A DNA stretch of 64,000 bases from Marivivens sp. (GTDB lineage: Bacteria > Pseudomonadota > Alphaproteobacteria > Rhodobacterales > Rhodobacteraceae). Both the position numbers and the translations under genes were made by a program. A model generated the notes under the pieces. It made no database searches. It was not told where the DNA came from and was given only the letters and a program-made list of their open reading frames with translations. The stretch is from positions 22,217 to 86,216 of the forward strand of contig JAEPMR010000005.1 in assembly GCA_017643845.1 (NCBI GenBank), read 5' to 3'. This document shows, piece after piece, positions 38,790 through 47,523 of this stretch; within the stretch, counting starts at the first letter, position 1; every line of letters begins with the position of its first letter.

Positions 38790-39124
38790 GAACTCTCTGG
38801 GAAATCATGGTCTGAACAAGGGCCAATTCCGAATCACACAGGCTTGAATTCTGTTTCGCGCGGGGTTTCCCGATAGCTTTGCGGTATTTGTTCTTTTAAT
38901 GTTCTCAATAAGTTGCTGATAGATGGGATTTTTTGGGAACTGACGGGCCTGATAAATACATAACAATATATAGTGTACGATTTCCTAAATTAAACTAAAT
39001 GCGCCAAAATTTCCGCCAATTCCATCCCACATCTTGTTTTTCACGACTATTTAATCCTGTATATTGTGTCGAATTCCCAAAATATTCTGTTGATTACCAT
39101 GAATTCCCATGGCATCCCTAATTC
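38790..39124. other. A/T-rich non-coding stretch upstream of the dcw cluster
   Basis: No gene is supported here. The part from about 38870 to 39120 is much richer in A and T than its surroundings and contains runs such as TATATAG and TAAATTAAAC. It contains no clear terminator for the preceding GNAT gene. It most likely holds the promoters of the dcw cluster; repeated GAATTCCCA elements lie at its right end. Confidence 0.5.
39071..39109. repeat. Two GAATTCCCA direct repeats 30 bp apart, with MraZ-box-like spacing
   Basis: GAATTCCCA occurs at 39071-39079 and 39101-39109, exactly 30 bp apart, or about three helical turns. Around the second copy the minus strand reads AGGGA, TGGGA and TGGTA at 10-bp intervals (39092-39120), which recalls the 10-bp-spaced TGGGN boxes bound by MraZ, although in reversed orientation. 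They could be MraZ autoregulatory sites or another cell-cycle element. Confidence 0.3.
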
Positions 39125-39337
39125 ATCGAATGCAGCAGGACATCGAACAAGGGGCACAAAAAGAACCCCACCGGCAAAAAATAGCAGGTTTCATGCAGGC
39201 ACCCGCTTCATTCGAACGAAAGAGATCCGGCGCGCGAGCGAGCAGACATCCCCCCAGGTGGCGCGTGCAGTCGGACTTCCCGTGAGGGACGAGGGCGGCG
39301 GATTGAGCAGTGGCAGCAGCTCGATCCGCCGTTTTCG
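39125..39337 (+). ncRNA. UpsM-like leader RNA upstream of mraZ
   Basis: A non-coding stretch of about 200 nt ends in a strong Rho-independent terminator 55 nt before the mraZ start. In Rhodobacter sphaeroides the abundant sRNA UpsM (about 200 nt) arises from the mraZ 5' UTR by partial termination and RNase E processing. The same gene context, length and terminal hairpin are found here. The 5' end is my estimate, and I cannot align the body of the RNA. No open frame with protein character is present. Confidence 0.55.
39296..39336 (+). terminator. Rho-independent terminator/attenuator in the mraZ leader
   Basis: CGGCGGATTGAGC (39296-39308) pairs over 13 positions, one of them G-U, with GCTCGATCCGCCG (39319-39331) around a 10-nt loop, followed by TTTT. 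A second small hairpin GCCCC-N5-GGGGC (39345-39359) lies between it and the mraZ ribosome site. Termination here would make a free leader RNA and throttle the dcw operon. Confidence 0.75.
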
Positions 39338-39390
39338 GTTCAAGGCCCCGCTTCGGGGCGCGAGCGACAACAGGAGAGGGGCCGCGACAC

Positions 39391-39897
39391 GTGGTTCTGA
39401 GTTTTACAGGCGAATACGTCCAGAAGGTGGACAGCAAAGGCCGGATGTCTATTCCAGCCGATTTTCGCCGTGTGCTCGAAGCTGGTGACAGCGACTGGAC
39501 CGATGGCCTCCCCGTTCCGCTCTATCTTCTTTACGGCGACCACCTGAAAGAGACCCTGCACGTTTACACCGTTGCCGGTTTCCAGGCGATTGCCGACCGC
39601 ATCACCGCCATGCCGCTTGGCGATCCGAACCGTACCCGCCTGTCGCGCCTGATCCTTGGCCAGTCGATCCGCCTCGATGTCGATAAGGATGGTCGCGTGG
39701 TGATGCCGATCCGCCAACGTCAGAAACTTGGCCTGACGGAAGGCGAGGTCTATTTCTCCGGCGTCGGTGATCATTTCGAGATTTGGAAAGCCGAGACCTT
39801 CAGCGACACCGTCGGTCAGTCGCTGACCGACTGGCTCGCTGACCAGCCTGACGACTTCGATCCCCTTAGCCTGCTGGGGCAGGGCGGAGGCACATAG
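39391..39897 (+). CDS. mraZ: Transcriptional regulator MraZ
   Basis: A 168-residue protein with two SpoVT/AbrB-like DNA-binding domains (FTGEYVQKVDSKGRMSIPADFRRVL at about 4-28; LDVDKDGRVVMPIRQRQKLGL in the second half). MraZ is the first gene of the dcw cluster and represses its own operon in E. coli. The start is the GTG at 39391, after AGGAGAGGGG; longer forms would run into the leader hairpins. It is followed after 3 nt by rsmH. Confidence 0.92.
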   Translation: MVLSFTGEYVQKVDSKGRMSIPADFRRVLEAGDSDWTDGLPVPLYLLYGDHLKETLHVYTVAGFQAIADRITAMPLGDPNRTRLSRLILGQSIRLDVDKDGRVVMPIRQRQKLGLTEGEVYFSGVGDHFEIWKAETFSDTVGQSLTDWLADQPDDFDPLSLLGQGGGT

Positions 39898-39900
39898 CCG

Positions 39901-40884
39901 ATGTCCTCCGCTGCCGCATCCGCCCCCCACATTCCAGTCCTCTTGCAGCCGCTGATCGAAGCGGTCGCGCCTGTCTCCGGCACCTGGCTCGATGGCACCT
40001 TTGGCGCCGGCGGCTACACCCGTGAATTGCTCGCAGCCGGTGCGGATCGTGTAATCGCGGTGGATCGCGATCCGCTCGCCTTTGAGATGGCCGCGACTTG
40101 GGCGGGCGACTATGGCGACCGCCTTGAAATGGTCGAGGGCACGTTTTCCCGGCTCGATGAATACGGCGATGCGCTGGATGGTGTGGTGCTCGATATCGGC
40201 GTGTCCTCGATGCAGCTCGATCAGGCCGAACGGGGGTTTTCTTTCATGAAGGATGGCCCTCTCGACATGCGCATGAGCCAGTCCGGTCCGTCCGCGGCCG
40301 ATCTGGTGAACGAGCTTCCCGAGGGCGAGCTTGCCGATATCATCTATCTTTTCGGAGAGGAGCGTGCCTCCCGCCGGATTGCCCGCGCCATCGTTGCGGC
40401 ACGCCCGATCCATCGAACCTTGCAGCTTGCCGAAATCGTTTCCTCCTGCCTCCCGCGCCCAAAGCCGGGTCAGAGCCACCCCGCCACGCGCACCTTTCAG
40501 GCGCTGCGCATCGCGGTGAATGATGAATACGGCGAGCTGGCCGAAGGTCTGATGGCTGCAGAGCGCGCGCTGCGCCCGGGCGGCTATCTGGCGGTTGTCA
40601 CCTTTCATTCGGTCGAAGACCGTATGGTCAAACGTTTCCTGCAAATGCGCGCAGGGCGCACCGCGAATGCAAATCGCTTTGCGCCGCAGGTGGAAAAAGA
40701 CGCGCCCGCCTTTGAAATCATCACGCGCAAGGCGATCAGCGCCGACGATACCGAACTGGCCGATAACCCCAGAGCGCGTTCCGCCCGTCTGCGCGTCGCC
40801 CGCCGCACGGATGCGCCTGCCGCCTCCGTGGATCGCGCAGCGCTCGGTATGCCACAGAAGTCACCAAAAAAGGGGAGGTCGTGA
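39901..40884 (+). CDS. rsmH: 16S rRNA (cytosine1402-N4)-methyltransferase RsmH
   Basis: A 327-residue SAM-dependent methyltransferase (old name MraW). It starts with the typical [13 protein letters not shown], then the SAM motif [13 protein letters not shown] (about 32-44), [20 protein letters not shown], and the C-terminal [15 protein letters not shown]. It modifies C1402 in the ribosomal P site. It lies between mraZ and ftsL as in most bacteria, with its TGA overlapping the ftsL start region. Confidence 0.95.
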   Translation: MSSAAASAPHIPVLLQPLIEAVAPVSGTWLDGTFGAGGYTRELLAAGADRVIAVDRDPLAFEMAATWAGDYGDRLEMVEGTFSRLDEYGDALDGVVLDIGVSSMQLDQAERGFSFMKDGPLDMRMSQSGPSAADLVNELPEGELADIIYLFGEERASRRIARAIVAARPIHRTLQLAEIVSSCLPRPKPGQSHPATRTFQALRIAVNDEYGELAEGLMAAERALRPGGYLAVVTFHSVEDRMVKRFLQMRAGRTANANRFAPQVEKDAPAFEIITRKAISADDTELADNPRARSARLRVARRTDAPAASVDRAALGMPQKSPKKGRS

Positions 40885-41243
40885 TGCGCGGGGTTCTCTA
40901 TGTCGTAACCGCTTTGGTCGTGATTGCGCTGGGGTTTTGGGCCTACCAGCAGAATTACCGCACACAGGATGTGATCGGTGAGGTCCGCTCCCTTCACGCC
41001 GACATCGGTGACGCCCACGCACGACTTCGGGTGTTGCGGGCTGAATGGGCCTACCTCAACCGTCCTGACCGCTTGCGTGACCTCGCTGACCTGAATTTCG
41101 AGCGCCTCGGCCTTCTGCCACTTCAGCCGCAAAATTTCGGCTCGATTGAGCAAATTACCTATCCACCCGCCGCACTCGATCCCATCGTTCGATCCATTGA
41201 GCTGTCCAGCAGCAACGCCCCCGATGCGGAGGAGCCGCTATGA
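40884..41243 (+). CDS. ftsL: Cell division protein FtsL
   Basis: A 119-residue bitopic membrane protein. The transmembrane helix is at about 4-21 (VLYVVTALVVIALGFWAY), followed by a coiled-coil-prone stretch (IGEVRSLHADIGDAHARLRVLRAEWAYLNRPDRLRDLAD). FtsL joins FtsB and FtsQ to activate FtsW-FtsI at the septum. GGGGAGG 5 nt upstream fits the ATG at 40884; a GTG at 40881 is immediately adjacent. Identity rests on position between rsmH and ftsI and on topology, because FtsL sequences diverge strongly. Confidence 0.85.
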   Translation: MRGVLYVVTALVVIALGFWAYQQNYRTQDVIGEVRSLHADIGDAHARLRVLRAEWAYLNRPDRLRDLADLNFERLGLLPLQPQNFGSIEQITYPPAALDPIVRSIELSSSNAPDAEEPL

Positions 41244-43021
41244 TCCGTACGCCCCTGCGCCCGCTTGCACGGATCATCAAGGCGCGTCAGACAGGCGCCA
41301 ACCCCGACGCAATCGAAGCCGAGAACAAGCGCGAGCGCCATGCTCAGATGGCTGACCGCGCCCGCCGTCGTGCAGAGGGCCGTCTGCTTGTGCTTGGGGT
41401 TTGCTTTCTTCTCGCTTACGGAGTGATCGGCATCCGTATGGGGACCATCGCGGCGTCTGTGCCCGAAGAACCTCGAACAGCCGATGTGGGCAATCCCATC
41501 ATCAGTCAGCGCGCCGACATCTTGGATCGCGACGGCCGCATTCTCGCGACGAATTTTGAAACGCACTCGCTCTACGCGCAACCGCCGCAGATGGTTGATC
41601 CCCGCGCGGCGGCTGACGGATTGGCCGCGATCTTCCCGGAAATGGACGCCGAAGAGCTTTTTGCCGATTTCACCGGTGGGCGGAAATTCCTGTGGCTGCG
41701 GCGGCAGATCAGTCCTGAACAGATGCAGGCCGTTTTTGACATCGGCGATCCAGGCCTCCTGTTCGGACCGCGCGAAATGCGCCTTTATCCCAACGGCCGT
41801 GTTGCCGCACATGTTCTGGGCGGCGCGGGCTACGGGCGCGAGGGCGTCAACTCCGCCGAGGTGATCGGCGTTGCGGGTGTCGAACGCGCCTTTGATGATT
41901 ATCTGCGGGACCCCGCGAACGATGGCGCACCTCTGCAGCTTTCTCTTGATCTCACCGTTCAGGCCGCTGTGGAACGTGTGCTGGAGGGCGGCATGTCGCT
42001 CCTGAATGCGCGCGCGGCCAGTGCGGTTTTGATGGATGTGCATACGGGCGAGGTCATTTCCATGGCCTCATTGCCGGATTTCGATCCCAATAGCCGCCCG
42101 CGCCCGCTGCTGGAGGGCGACCCTGCCGACAGCCCGATCTTCAACCGCGCGGTTCAGGGCGTCTACGAACTGGGTTCGGTGTTCAAGATCTTCACGGTGG
42201 CGCAGGCCATCGAAAACGGTTTGGTGTCGGCTGACACGATCATCGACACCACCACCCCCATGCGCTGGGGACCGCACCGGATCAGCGACTACCGCAACTA
42301 TGGGCCGGAACTGTCGGTCACTGATGTCGTGGTGAAATCCTCCAACACCGGCACGGCCCGTATCGCGCTGCAGATCGGAGCGGATGCGCAGCAGGACTTC
42401 CTCGCGCGGCTCGGGCTTATGGAGCCCACGCGTATCGAACTGGCCGAAGCGCCAACCGGCCGCCCCCTCGTGCAGAAAAACTGGTCCGATATCGTCACAA
42501 TGACCACTTCTTACGGTCACGGACTCTCCTCCTCTCCTCTACACCTTGCTGCCGCCTACGCGACGATTGTGAACGGTGGCACCCGCGTCGAGCCGACAAT
42601 CCTGCGCCGCAATTCGGCGCAAATTGGTCCGCGCATTATCAGCCCCGAAACCTCCGCGATTGCCCGTGAAATGCTCCGTCAGGTGGTCGTCCGCGGCACC
42701 GCTACCTTTGCAGAGGTCGAAGGTTATGCTGTCGGCGGCAAGACCGGCACCGCCGACAAGCCAAAGCCAACCGGCGGCTATTACGAGGATCGTAACCTCA
42801 ATACGTTCGCCGCGGTCTTTCCCGCCGATCAGCCACGCTATGTCCTGATCACCACCCTCGATTCTCCGGTCGATACTGCGGGTGAGGAGCCCCGCCGAAC
42901 AGCGGGCTGGACCGCTGTTCCGGTCGCCGGCGAAATCATCCGTCGCGTCGCGCCGCTACTTGGGTTGCGTCCGCAGATTGCACAGCCCGCTCTGACAGGT
43001 GTATCACTCACCGCGAACTGA
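41240..43021 (+). CDS. ftsI: Septal peptidoglycan transpeptidase FtsI (PBP3)
   Basis: A 593-residue class B penicillin-binding protein. A cytoplasmic basic N-terminus precedes one transmembrane helix at about 49-67. The dimerisation domain begins with ISQRADILDRDGRILATN. Catalytic motifs are SVFK (in YELGSVFKIF), SSN (in VVKSSNTG) and KTGT (in VGGKTGTADK). It crosslinks septal peptidoglycan with FtsW. ATGA overlap with ftsL indicates coupling. No PASTA domain is present. Confidence 0.94.
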   Translation: MIRTPLRPLARIIKARQTGANPDAIEAENKRERHAQMADRARRRAEGRLLVLGVCFLLAYGVIGIRMGTIAASVPEEPRTADVGNPIISQRADILDRDGRILATNFETHSLYAQPPQMVDPRAAADGLAAIFPEMDAEELFADFTGGRKFLWLRRQISPEQMQAVFDIGDPGLLFGPREMRLYPNGRVAAHVLGGAGYGREGVNSAEVIGVAGVERAFDDYLRDPANDGAPLQLSLDLTVQAAVERVLEGGMSLLNARAASAVLMDVHTGEVISMASLPDFDPNSRPRPLLEGDPADSPIFNRAVQGVYELGSVFKIFTVAQAIENGLVSADTIIDTTTPMRWGPHRISDYRNYGPELSVTDVVVKSSNTGTARIALQIGADAQQDFLARLGLMEPTRIELAEAPTGRPLVQKNWSDIVTMTTSYGHGLSSSPLHLAAAYATIVNGGTRVEPTILRRNSAQIGPRIISPETSAIAREMLRQVVVRGTATFAEVEGYAVGGKTGTADKPKPTGGYYEDRNLNTFAAVFPADQPRYVLITTLDSPVDTAGEEPRRTAGWTAVPVAGEIIRRVAPLLGLRPQIAQPALTGVSLTAN

Positions 43022-43037
43022 CACCCGGGAGATCCTC

Positions 43038-44558
43038 ATGAACGGCAGCGCGGCAGGACATACACGCACGGCAATGTTGTCCGATCTCGGCCTGACTGCG
43101 CAGGGAGGGCGGGATGTCGAGATCTCCGGCCTGACCATCGACAGCCGCGAGGTCAAACCCGGCACCCTCTTCGCCGCCCTGCCGGGCACCCGCGTCCATG
43201 GTGGCGAGTTCATCCAATATGCTCTGCGCATGGAGGCCGCCGCCATCCTCACTGATGCCGAAGGCGCCCGCATCGCGGCTACTGCGCTTGAAGGGTCGGA
43301 TGTGGCCCTCGTTATTGCGGAGGACGCGCGTCAGGCGCTCGCCCAAACAGCTGCCCTTTGGTTCGGCCCACACCCCGAAACTCTTGTCGCTGTTACCGGC
43401 ACCAACGGAAAGACCTCTGTGACGAGCTTTTGCCGTCAGCTCTGGATAGAGCTTGGCGAAACCGCTGCCAATCTCGGCACCACGGGTGTCGAGGGCGCAT
43501 GGACCCACCCGCTGCGCCATACCACCCCTGATCCTGTCACCCTGCACCGCGTCATGGCCGAGGCCCGCGCTAACGGCGTCACCCATCTCGCGATGGAAGC
43601 ATCCAGCCACGGTCTTGACCAGCGCCGGCTCGACGGTGTGCTGCTATCGGCGGCCGCATTTTCGAATTTCACACAGGATCATCTCGACTATCACAAAACC
43701 TTCGAGGCCTATTTCGCGGCAAAGGCCGGGCTCTTCACCCGCCTCCTGCCGGACGAAGGCGTGGCCGTGATCAACCTCGACGATCCCAAGGGGCGGGAAC
43801 TGTCTCAGACCGTCACCGCCAACGGGCAGGAAGTCATCGGCGTTGGTCGTGCAGCCGACGCGCGTCTGCGCCTCCTCGCCCAGCGGTTCGATGCCACAGG
43901 CCAGGACGTGCGCTTTGAATGGCAGGGCGCACCGCACATGGCGCGGCTTCCGCTGATTGGCGGATTTCAGGCGGAAAATGCCTTGCTTGCCGCTGGTCTC
44001 GTGATCGCGGCCGGTGCCGATCCCGCCGAAGTGTTCGAAGCTTTGCCCTACCTGCAAACCGTTCGTGGCCGTATGCAGCTTGCTGCCACGCGCGAAAATG
44101 GTGCGGCTGTTTTCGTCGATTATGCCCATACCCCGGATGCGGTCGCAACCGCGCTACAGGCGATGCGCCCGCATGTGATGGGCCGCCTCATTGCCATCGT
44201 CGGCGCGGGCGGGGACCGCGATGCCGGAAAGCGCCCGTTGATGGGGGCTGCCGCCGCAGAACACGCCGACATCGTGATCATTACCGATGACAATCCCCGC
44301 AGCGAAGACCCCGCCGCCATCCGCGCCGCCGTGCTTGAGGGCGCACGCTCCAAGGCGGATGACGCCACCAAACTCACCGAGATCGGCGACCGCGCCGAGG
44401 CGATCTTGCGCGGTGTCGATATGCTTGGTCCCGGTGATGCGCTGCTGATTGCAGGCAAGGGGCACGAGACGGGTCAGGTCGTCGGCGACGATGTCCTCCC
44501 GTTTGATGATGTCGAACAGGCCAGCGTCGCTGTCGCCGCACTGGACGGGCGCATCTGA
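43038..44558 (+). CDS. murE: UDP-MurNAc-tripeptide synthetase MurE
   Basis: A 506-residue Mur ligase adding meso-diaminopimelate to UDP-MurNAc-L-Ala-D-Glu. The ATP loop is VTGTNGKTSVTSF (about 120-132). The DNPR motif that selects diaminopimelate is visible in ITDDNPRSEDPAAI. I place the start at the ATG at 43038, 16 nt after the ftsI stop; an upstream in-frame ATG lies inside ftsI. Its TGA overlaps the murF ATG. Confidence 0.95.
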   Translation: MNGSAAGHTRTAMLSDLGLTAQGGRDVEISGLTIDSREVKPGTLFAALPGTRVHGGEFIQYALRMEAAAILTDAEGARIAATALEGSDVALVIAEDARQALAQTAALWFGPHPETLVAVTGTNGKTSVTSFCRQLWIELGETAANLGTTGVEGAWTHPLRHTTPDPVTLHRVMAEARANGVTHLAMEASSHGLDQRRLDGVLLSAAAFSNFTQDHLDYHKTFEAYFAAKAGLFTRLLPDEGVAVINLDDPKGRELSQTVTANGQEVIGVGRAADARLRLLAQRFDATGQDVRFEWQGAPHMARLPLIGGFQAENALLAAGLVIAAGADPAEVFEALPYLQTVRGRMQLAATRENGAAVFVDYAHTPDAVATALQAMRPHVMGRLIAIVGAGGDRDAGKRPLMGAAAAEHADIVIITDDNPRSEDPAAIRAAVLEGARSKADDATKLTEIGDRAEAILRGVDMLGPGDALLIAGKGHETGQVVGDDVLPFDDVEQASVAVAALDGRI

Positions 44559-46003
44559 TGACCCCGCTCTGGACCTCAGACGACGCTATCGCCGCAACAG
44601 GTGGCACGGCAACCAGACCATTCACCGCCACCGGTGTCTCCATCGACACGCGCACGCTTGCGGCTGGTGATCTCTTTGTCGCGCTTCAGGCTGCGCGTGA
44701 CGGTCATGAATTCGTGGCTCAGGCGCTGGAGAACGGGGCCGCCGCAGCGCTTGTCAGCCACCGCCCTGCAAATCTGCCCGAGGACGCGCCCCTCTTGATC
44801 GTCCCGGATGTGCTTGCAGCGCTCGAAGCGCTGGGTCGCGCGGCCCGCGCCCGCACAGGCGCTCGGGTCTTCGCGGTGACGGGTTCGGTCGGCAAAACCT
44901 CGACCAAGGAGATGCTCCGCGCCATGTGTTCGGGGCAGGGGCGTACCCATGCTGCCGTAGCCTCTTATAACAATCACTGGGGCGTGCCGCTGACACTCGC
45001 TCGGATGCCCGCCGATACCGAATTCGCCGTCATTGAAATCGGGATGAACCATCCTGGCGAAATTGCCCCCCTCGCACGGATGGCACGTCCGCATGTCGCG
45101 ATGGTCACGACCGTCGCAGCTGCCCATCTCGAAGCTTTCGGTGCGCTCGAAGGCATCGCGGTTGAAAAAGGGTCGATTTGCGAGGGGCTAGAGCCTGACG
45201 GGGCCGCCGTCTTGCATGGCGACCTTGAAACAACACCGCTCCTGATCGCCGCCGCAGACAAGGCAAAGGCCGAAACAATCCTCTTTGGGACGGGGTCCAA
45301 CGCCGCTTACCGGCTCTACGAAGCCCGCATTCGTGAGGGCCATACCGTAGCCCGCGCCGCGACGCCTCACGGAATGCTCTTGTTCAAAGTCGCCAGTGAA
45401 GGCCGCCATTTCGCAATGAACGCACTTGCTGCTCTGGCTGCTTGTGATGCGCTCGGTCTCGATATGGCGCAGGCAATTATGGATCTCGGTCACTGGCACC
45501 CCCCCGCAGGGCGCGGCGGGCGCGAACGGGTGGTCATCGATCCGGCGCGATCCGGCGAATGGTTCGAACTGATCGACGATGCGTTCAATGCCAATCCCGC
45601 TTCCCTCTCCGCCGCGCTGGACGTTCTCGCCGCAAGCGTGACGCGCGATGGTGTCGGGCGCACGATGCGTGGGCGCCGCATTGCAATCCTCGGTGACATG
45701 CTCGAGCTAGGGGAAGATGAGCTGTCCCTCCACCGTGCCATTGCCGATGATCCCGCGCTGTTGCAGGTTTCGGTTGTCCACTGCGCGGGTCGCCGGATGA
45801 AAAGCCTCTGGGACGCGCTTCCCGATGAACGCAAGGGCCTCTGGGCCGAGACCGCAGAGGAACTCTCCGCCCAAGTCATCCGCAGACTCGATGCTGGTGA
45901 TGTTGTATTGGTAAAAGGATCGAAAGGTTCGCGCGTGAGCCTCATCGTTGACGCGATCCGCAAATTGGGGCAACGGAGCCCCCAAAGCGAAAGCGAAGGA
46001 TAA
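44558..46003 (+). CDS. murF: UDP-MurNAc-pentapeptide synthetase MurF
   Basis: A 481-residue Mur ligase joining D-Ala-D-Ala to the tripeptide precursor. The ATP loop is AVTGSVGKTSTKEML (about 107-121). The metal-binding IEIGMNHPGEI and the MurF-typical ILGDMLELGEDE near the C-terminal domain support MurF rather than MurE. The start overlaps the murE stop and the next gene, mraY, begins 3 nt later. Confidence 0.95.
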   Translation: MTPLWTSDDAIAATGGTATRPFTATGVSIDTRTLAAGDLFVALQAARDGHEFVAQALENGAAAALVSHRPANLPEDAPLLIVPDVLAALEALGRAARARTGARVFAVTGSVGKTSTKEMLRAMCSGQGRTHAAVASYNNHWGVPLTLARMPADTEFAVIEIGMNHPGEIAPLARMARPHVAMVTTVAAAHLEAFGALEGIAVEKGSICEGLEPDGAAVLHGDLETTPLLIAAADKAKAETILFGTGSNAAYRLYEARIREGHTVARAATPHGMLLFKVASEGRHFAMNALAALAACDALGLDMAQAIMDLGHWHPPAGRGGRERVVIDPARSGEWFELIDDAFNANPASLSAALDVLAASVTRDGVGRTMRGRRIAILGDMLELGEDELSLHRAIADDPALLQVSVVHCAGRRMKSLWDALPDERKGLWAETAEELSAQVIRRLDAGDVVLVKGSKGSRVSLIVDAIRKLGQRSPQSESEG

Positions 46004-46006
46004 ACG

Positions 46007-47089
46007 ATGCTCTACTGGCTTACCGCGCTCTCCGACGGCGGGGACTTTTACAACCTCTTTCGCTACATCACCTTCCGCGCGGGCGGTGCCTTCTTTACTG
46101 CGCTTTTGTTCGGATTTGTCTTTGGTCAGCCACTGATCAACGTGCTGCGCCGGCGTCAAGGCAAGGGCCAACCGATCCGCGATGATGGTCCCGAAGGACA
46201 TCTGTCCAAGGCCGGAACCCCCACTATGGGCGGTCTCCTGATCGTAGGGGCGCTGGTCACCTCCACGCTTCTTTGGGGGCGGTTGGACAATCATTTCGTC
46301 TGGATGGTGCTTTTTGTCACGCTGTCCTACGCCTTGATCGGTTTTGCCGATGACTACGCAAAAGTCAGCAAGCAAAGCTCCAAAGGCGTCCCGGGCCGTG
46401 TGCGTTTGCTGCTCGGATTTGCTATTGCAGGGATTGCCGCGTTTTGGGCCGCCAGCCAGCACCCTCCGGAACTGGCAAACCAGCTAGCACTCCCCGTTTT
46501 CAAGGACACGCTGATCAACCTCGGCGTCCTTTTCATACCGTTTTCCATGATTGTCATTGTCGGTGCGGCCAATGCCGTTAATCTGACCGACGGTCTGGAC
46601 GGTCTCGCCATCATGCCCGTGATGATCGCGGCAGGCACGTTCGGCGTCATCGCCTATGCCGTTGGACGCGTCGATTTCACCGAATACCTTGATGTTCACT
46701 ACGTCCCCGATACCGGCGAATTGCTGATCTTCTGCGCGGCGCTGATCGGCGGGGGATTGGGGTTCTTGTGGTATAACGCACCACCCGCCGCCGTATTCAT
46801 GGGCGATACCGGCTCGCTCGCCCTCGGCGGAGCCTTGGGCGCGATTGCCGTGGCCTCCAAGCACGAAATCGTTCTGGCAATCGTCGGTGGCCTCTTCGTG
46901 GTCGAGGCCCTCTCGGTGATCGTGCAGGTGCTGTACTTCAAACGGACGGGCAAGCGGGTCTTCCTGATGGCCCCGATTCACCACCACTATGAAAAGAAAG
47001 GCTGGGCCGAACCGCAAATCGTCATTCGGTTCTGGATCATCTCGCTGATCCTCGCGATGATCGGGCTTGCCACGCTCAAGGTTCGGTAA
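46007..47089 (+). CDS. mraY: Phospho-MurNAc-pentapeptide translocase MraY
   Basis: A 360-residue inner-membrane enzyme with about ten hydrophobic segments that forms lipid I from UDP-MurNAc-pentapeptide and undecaprenyl phosphate. Family motifs include KAGTPTMGG (about 67-75), FADDYAKV with the Asp pair, [26 protein letters not shown] and the C-terminal [13 protein letters not shown]. Its last codon overlaps the start of the following ACT-domain gene. Confidence 0.96.
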   Translation: MLYWLTALSDGGDFYNLFRYITFRAGGAFFTALLFGFVFGQPLINVLRRRQGKGQPIRDDGPEGHLSKAGTPTMGGLLIVGALVTSTLLWGRLDNHFVWMVLFVTLSYALIGFADDYAKVSKQSSKGVPGRVRLLLGFAIAGIAAFWAASQHPPELANQLALPVFKDTLINLGVLFIPFSMIVIVGAANAVNLTDGLDGLAIMPVMIAAGTFGVIAYAVGRVDFTEYLDVHYVPDTGELLIFCAALIGGGLGFLWYNAPPAAVFMGDTGSLALGGALGAIAVASKHEIVLAIVGGLFVVEALSVIVQVLYFKRTGKRVFLMAPIHHHYEKKGWAEPQIVIRFWIISLILAMIGLATLKVR

Positions 47090-47523
47090 TGGTCCCGACA
47101 CCCATTCAGGAAACGCAGGCCATGATCGCGGGCATGGCGCCGCATCTGGATCCTGAAATCTACGTTTTTTGCTCGGTCACCAATCCCGCAGATGCCGCGC
47201 CGTTGCACGTTCAGGCGCTCGCCACCTTCATCGAGGCCGAAGGCCAAACGCTGATCCTTCCGTTGAGTCCGGCGGCAGAGGCCGGATTTGCCACCGATCT
47301 CCCCATGCGACGGATCACGCTCACGGTCCATTCCGCGCTTGATGGTGTCGGCCTGACCGCCGCCGTCGCGACGGCCTTGGCAGGGGCGGGCATCCCGTGC
47401 AACATGGTCGCCGCATATCACCACGATCATGCTTTCGTTCCCGCCAGTCGCGCCGACGAGGCGCTCTCCATCCTGCAATCCCGCGCCCGTGCCGCGCACC
47501 CACCGAAAGGACCGGCCAAGTGA
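47089..47523 (+). CDS. ACT-domain protein (CASTOR/DUF2241-like) inside the dcw cluster
   Basis: A 144-residue protein with two ACT-like halves: [35 protein letters not shown] at about 23-63 and [56 protein letters not shown] at about 73-128. ACT domains bind amino acids and regulate enzymes or transport. It is coupled to both neighbours: its ATG overlaps the mraY stop and its TGA overlaps the murD GTG. Such placement between mraY and murD is outside the core dcw order. A ligand-sensing role toward peptidoglycan synthesis is conceivable but unproven. Confidence 0.78.
   Translation: MVPTPIQETQAMIAGMAPHLDPEIYVFCSVTNPADAAPLHVQALATFIEAEGQTLILPLSPAAEAGFATDLPMRRITLTVHSALDGVGLTAAVATALAGAGIPCNMVAAYHHDHAFVPASRADEALSILQSRARAAHPPKGPAK

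Noticed and set aside
38790..39390. RNase P RNA gene upstream of mraZ
   Set aside because: The universally conserved P4 segment (GAGGAAAGTCCGGGC-like) and its partner are absent on both strands.
39066..39488. Open frame of 140 codons across the mraZ leader
   Set aside because: It runs over the terminator hairpins and into mraZ in another frame, has no ribosome site and an implausible low-complexity composition.
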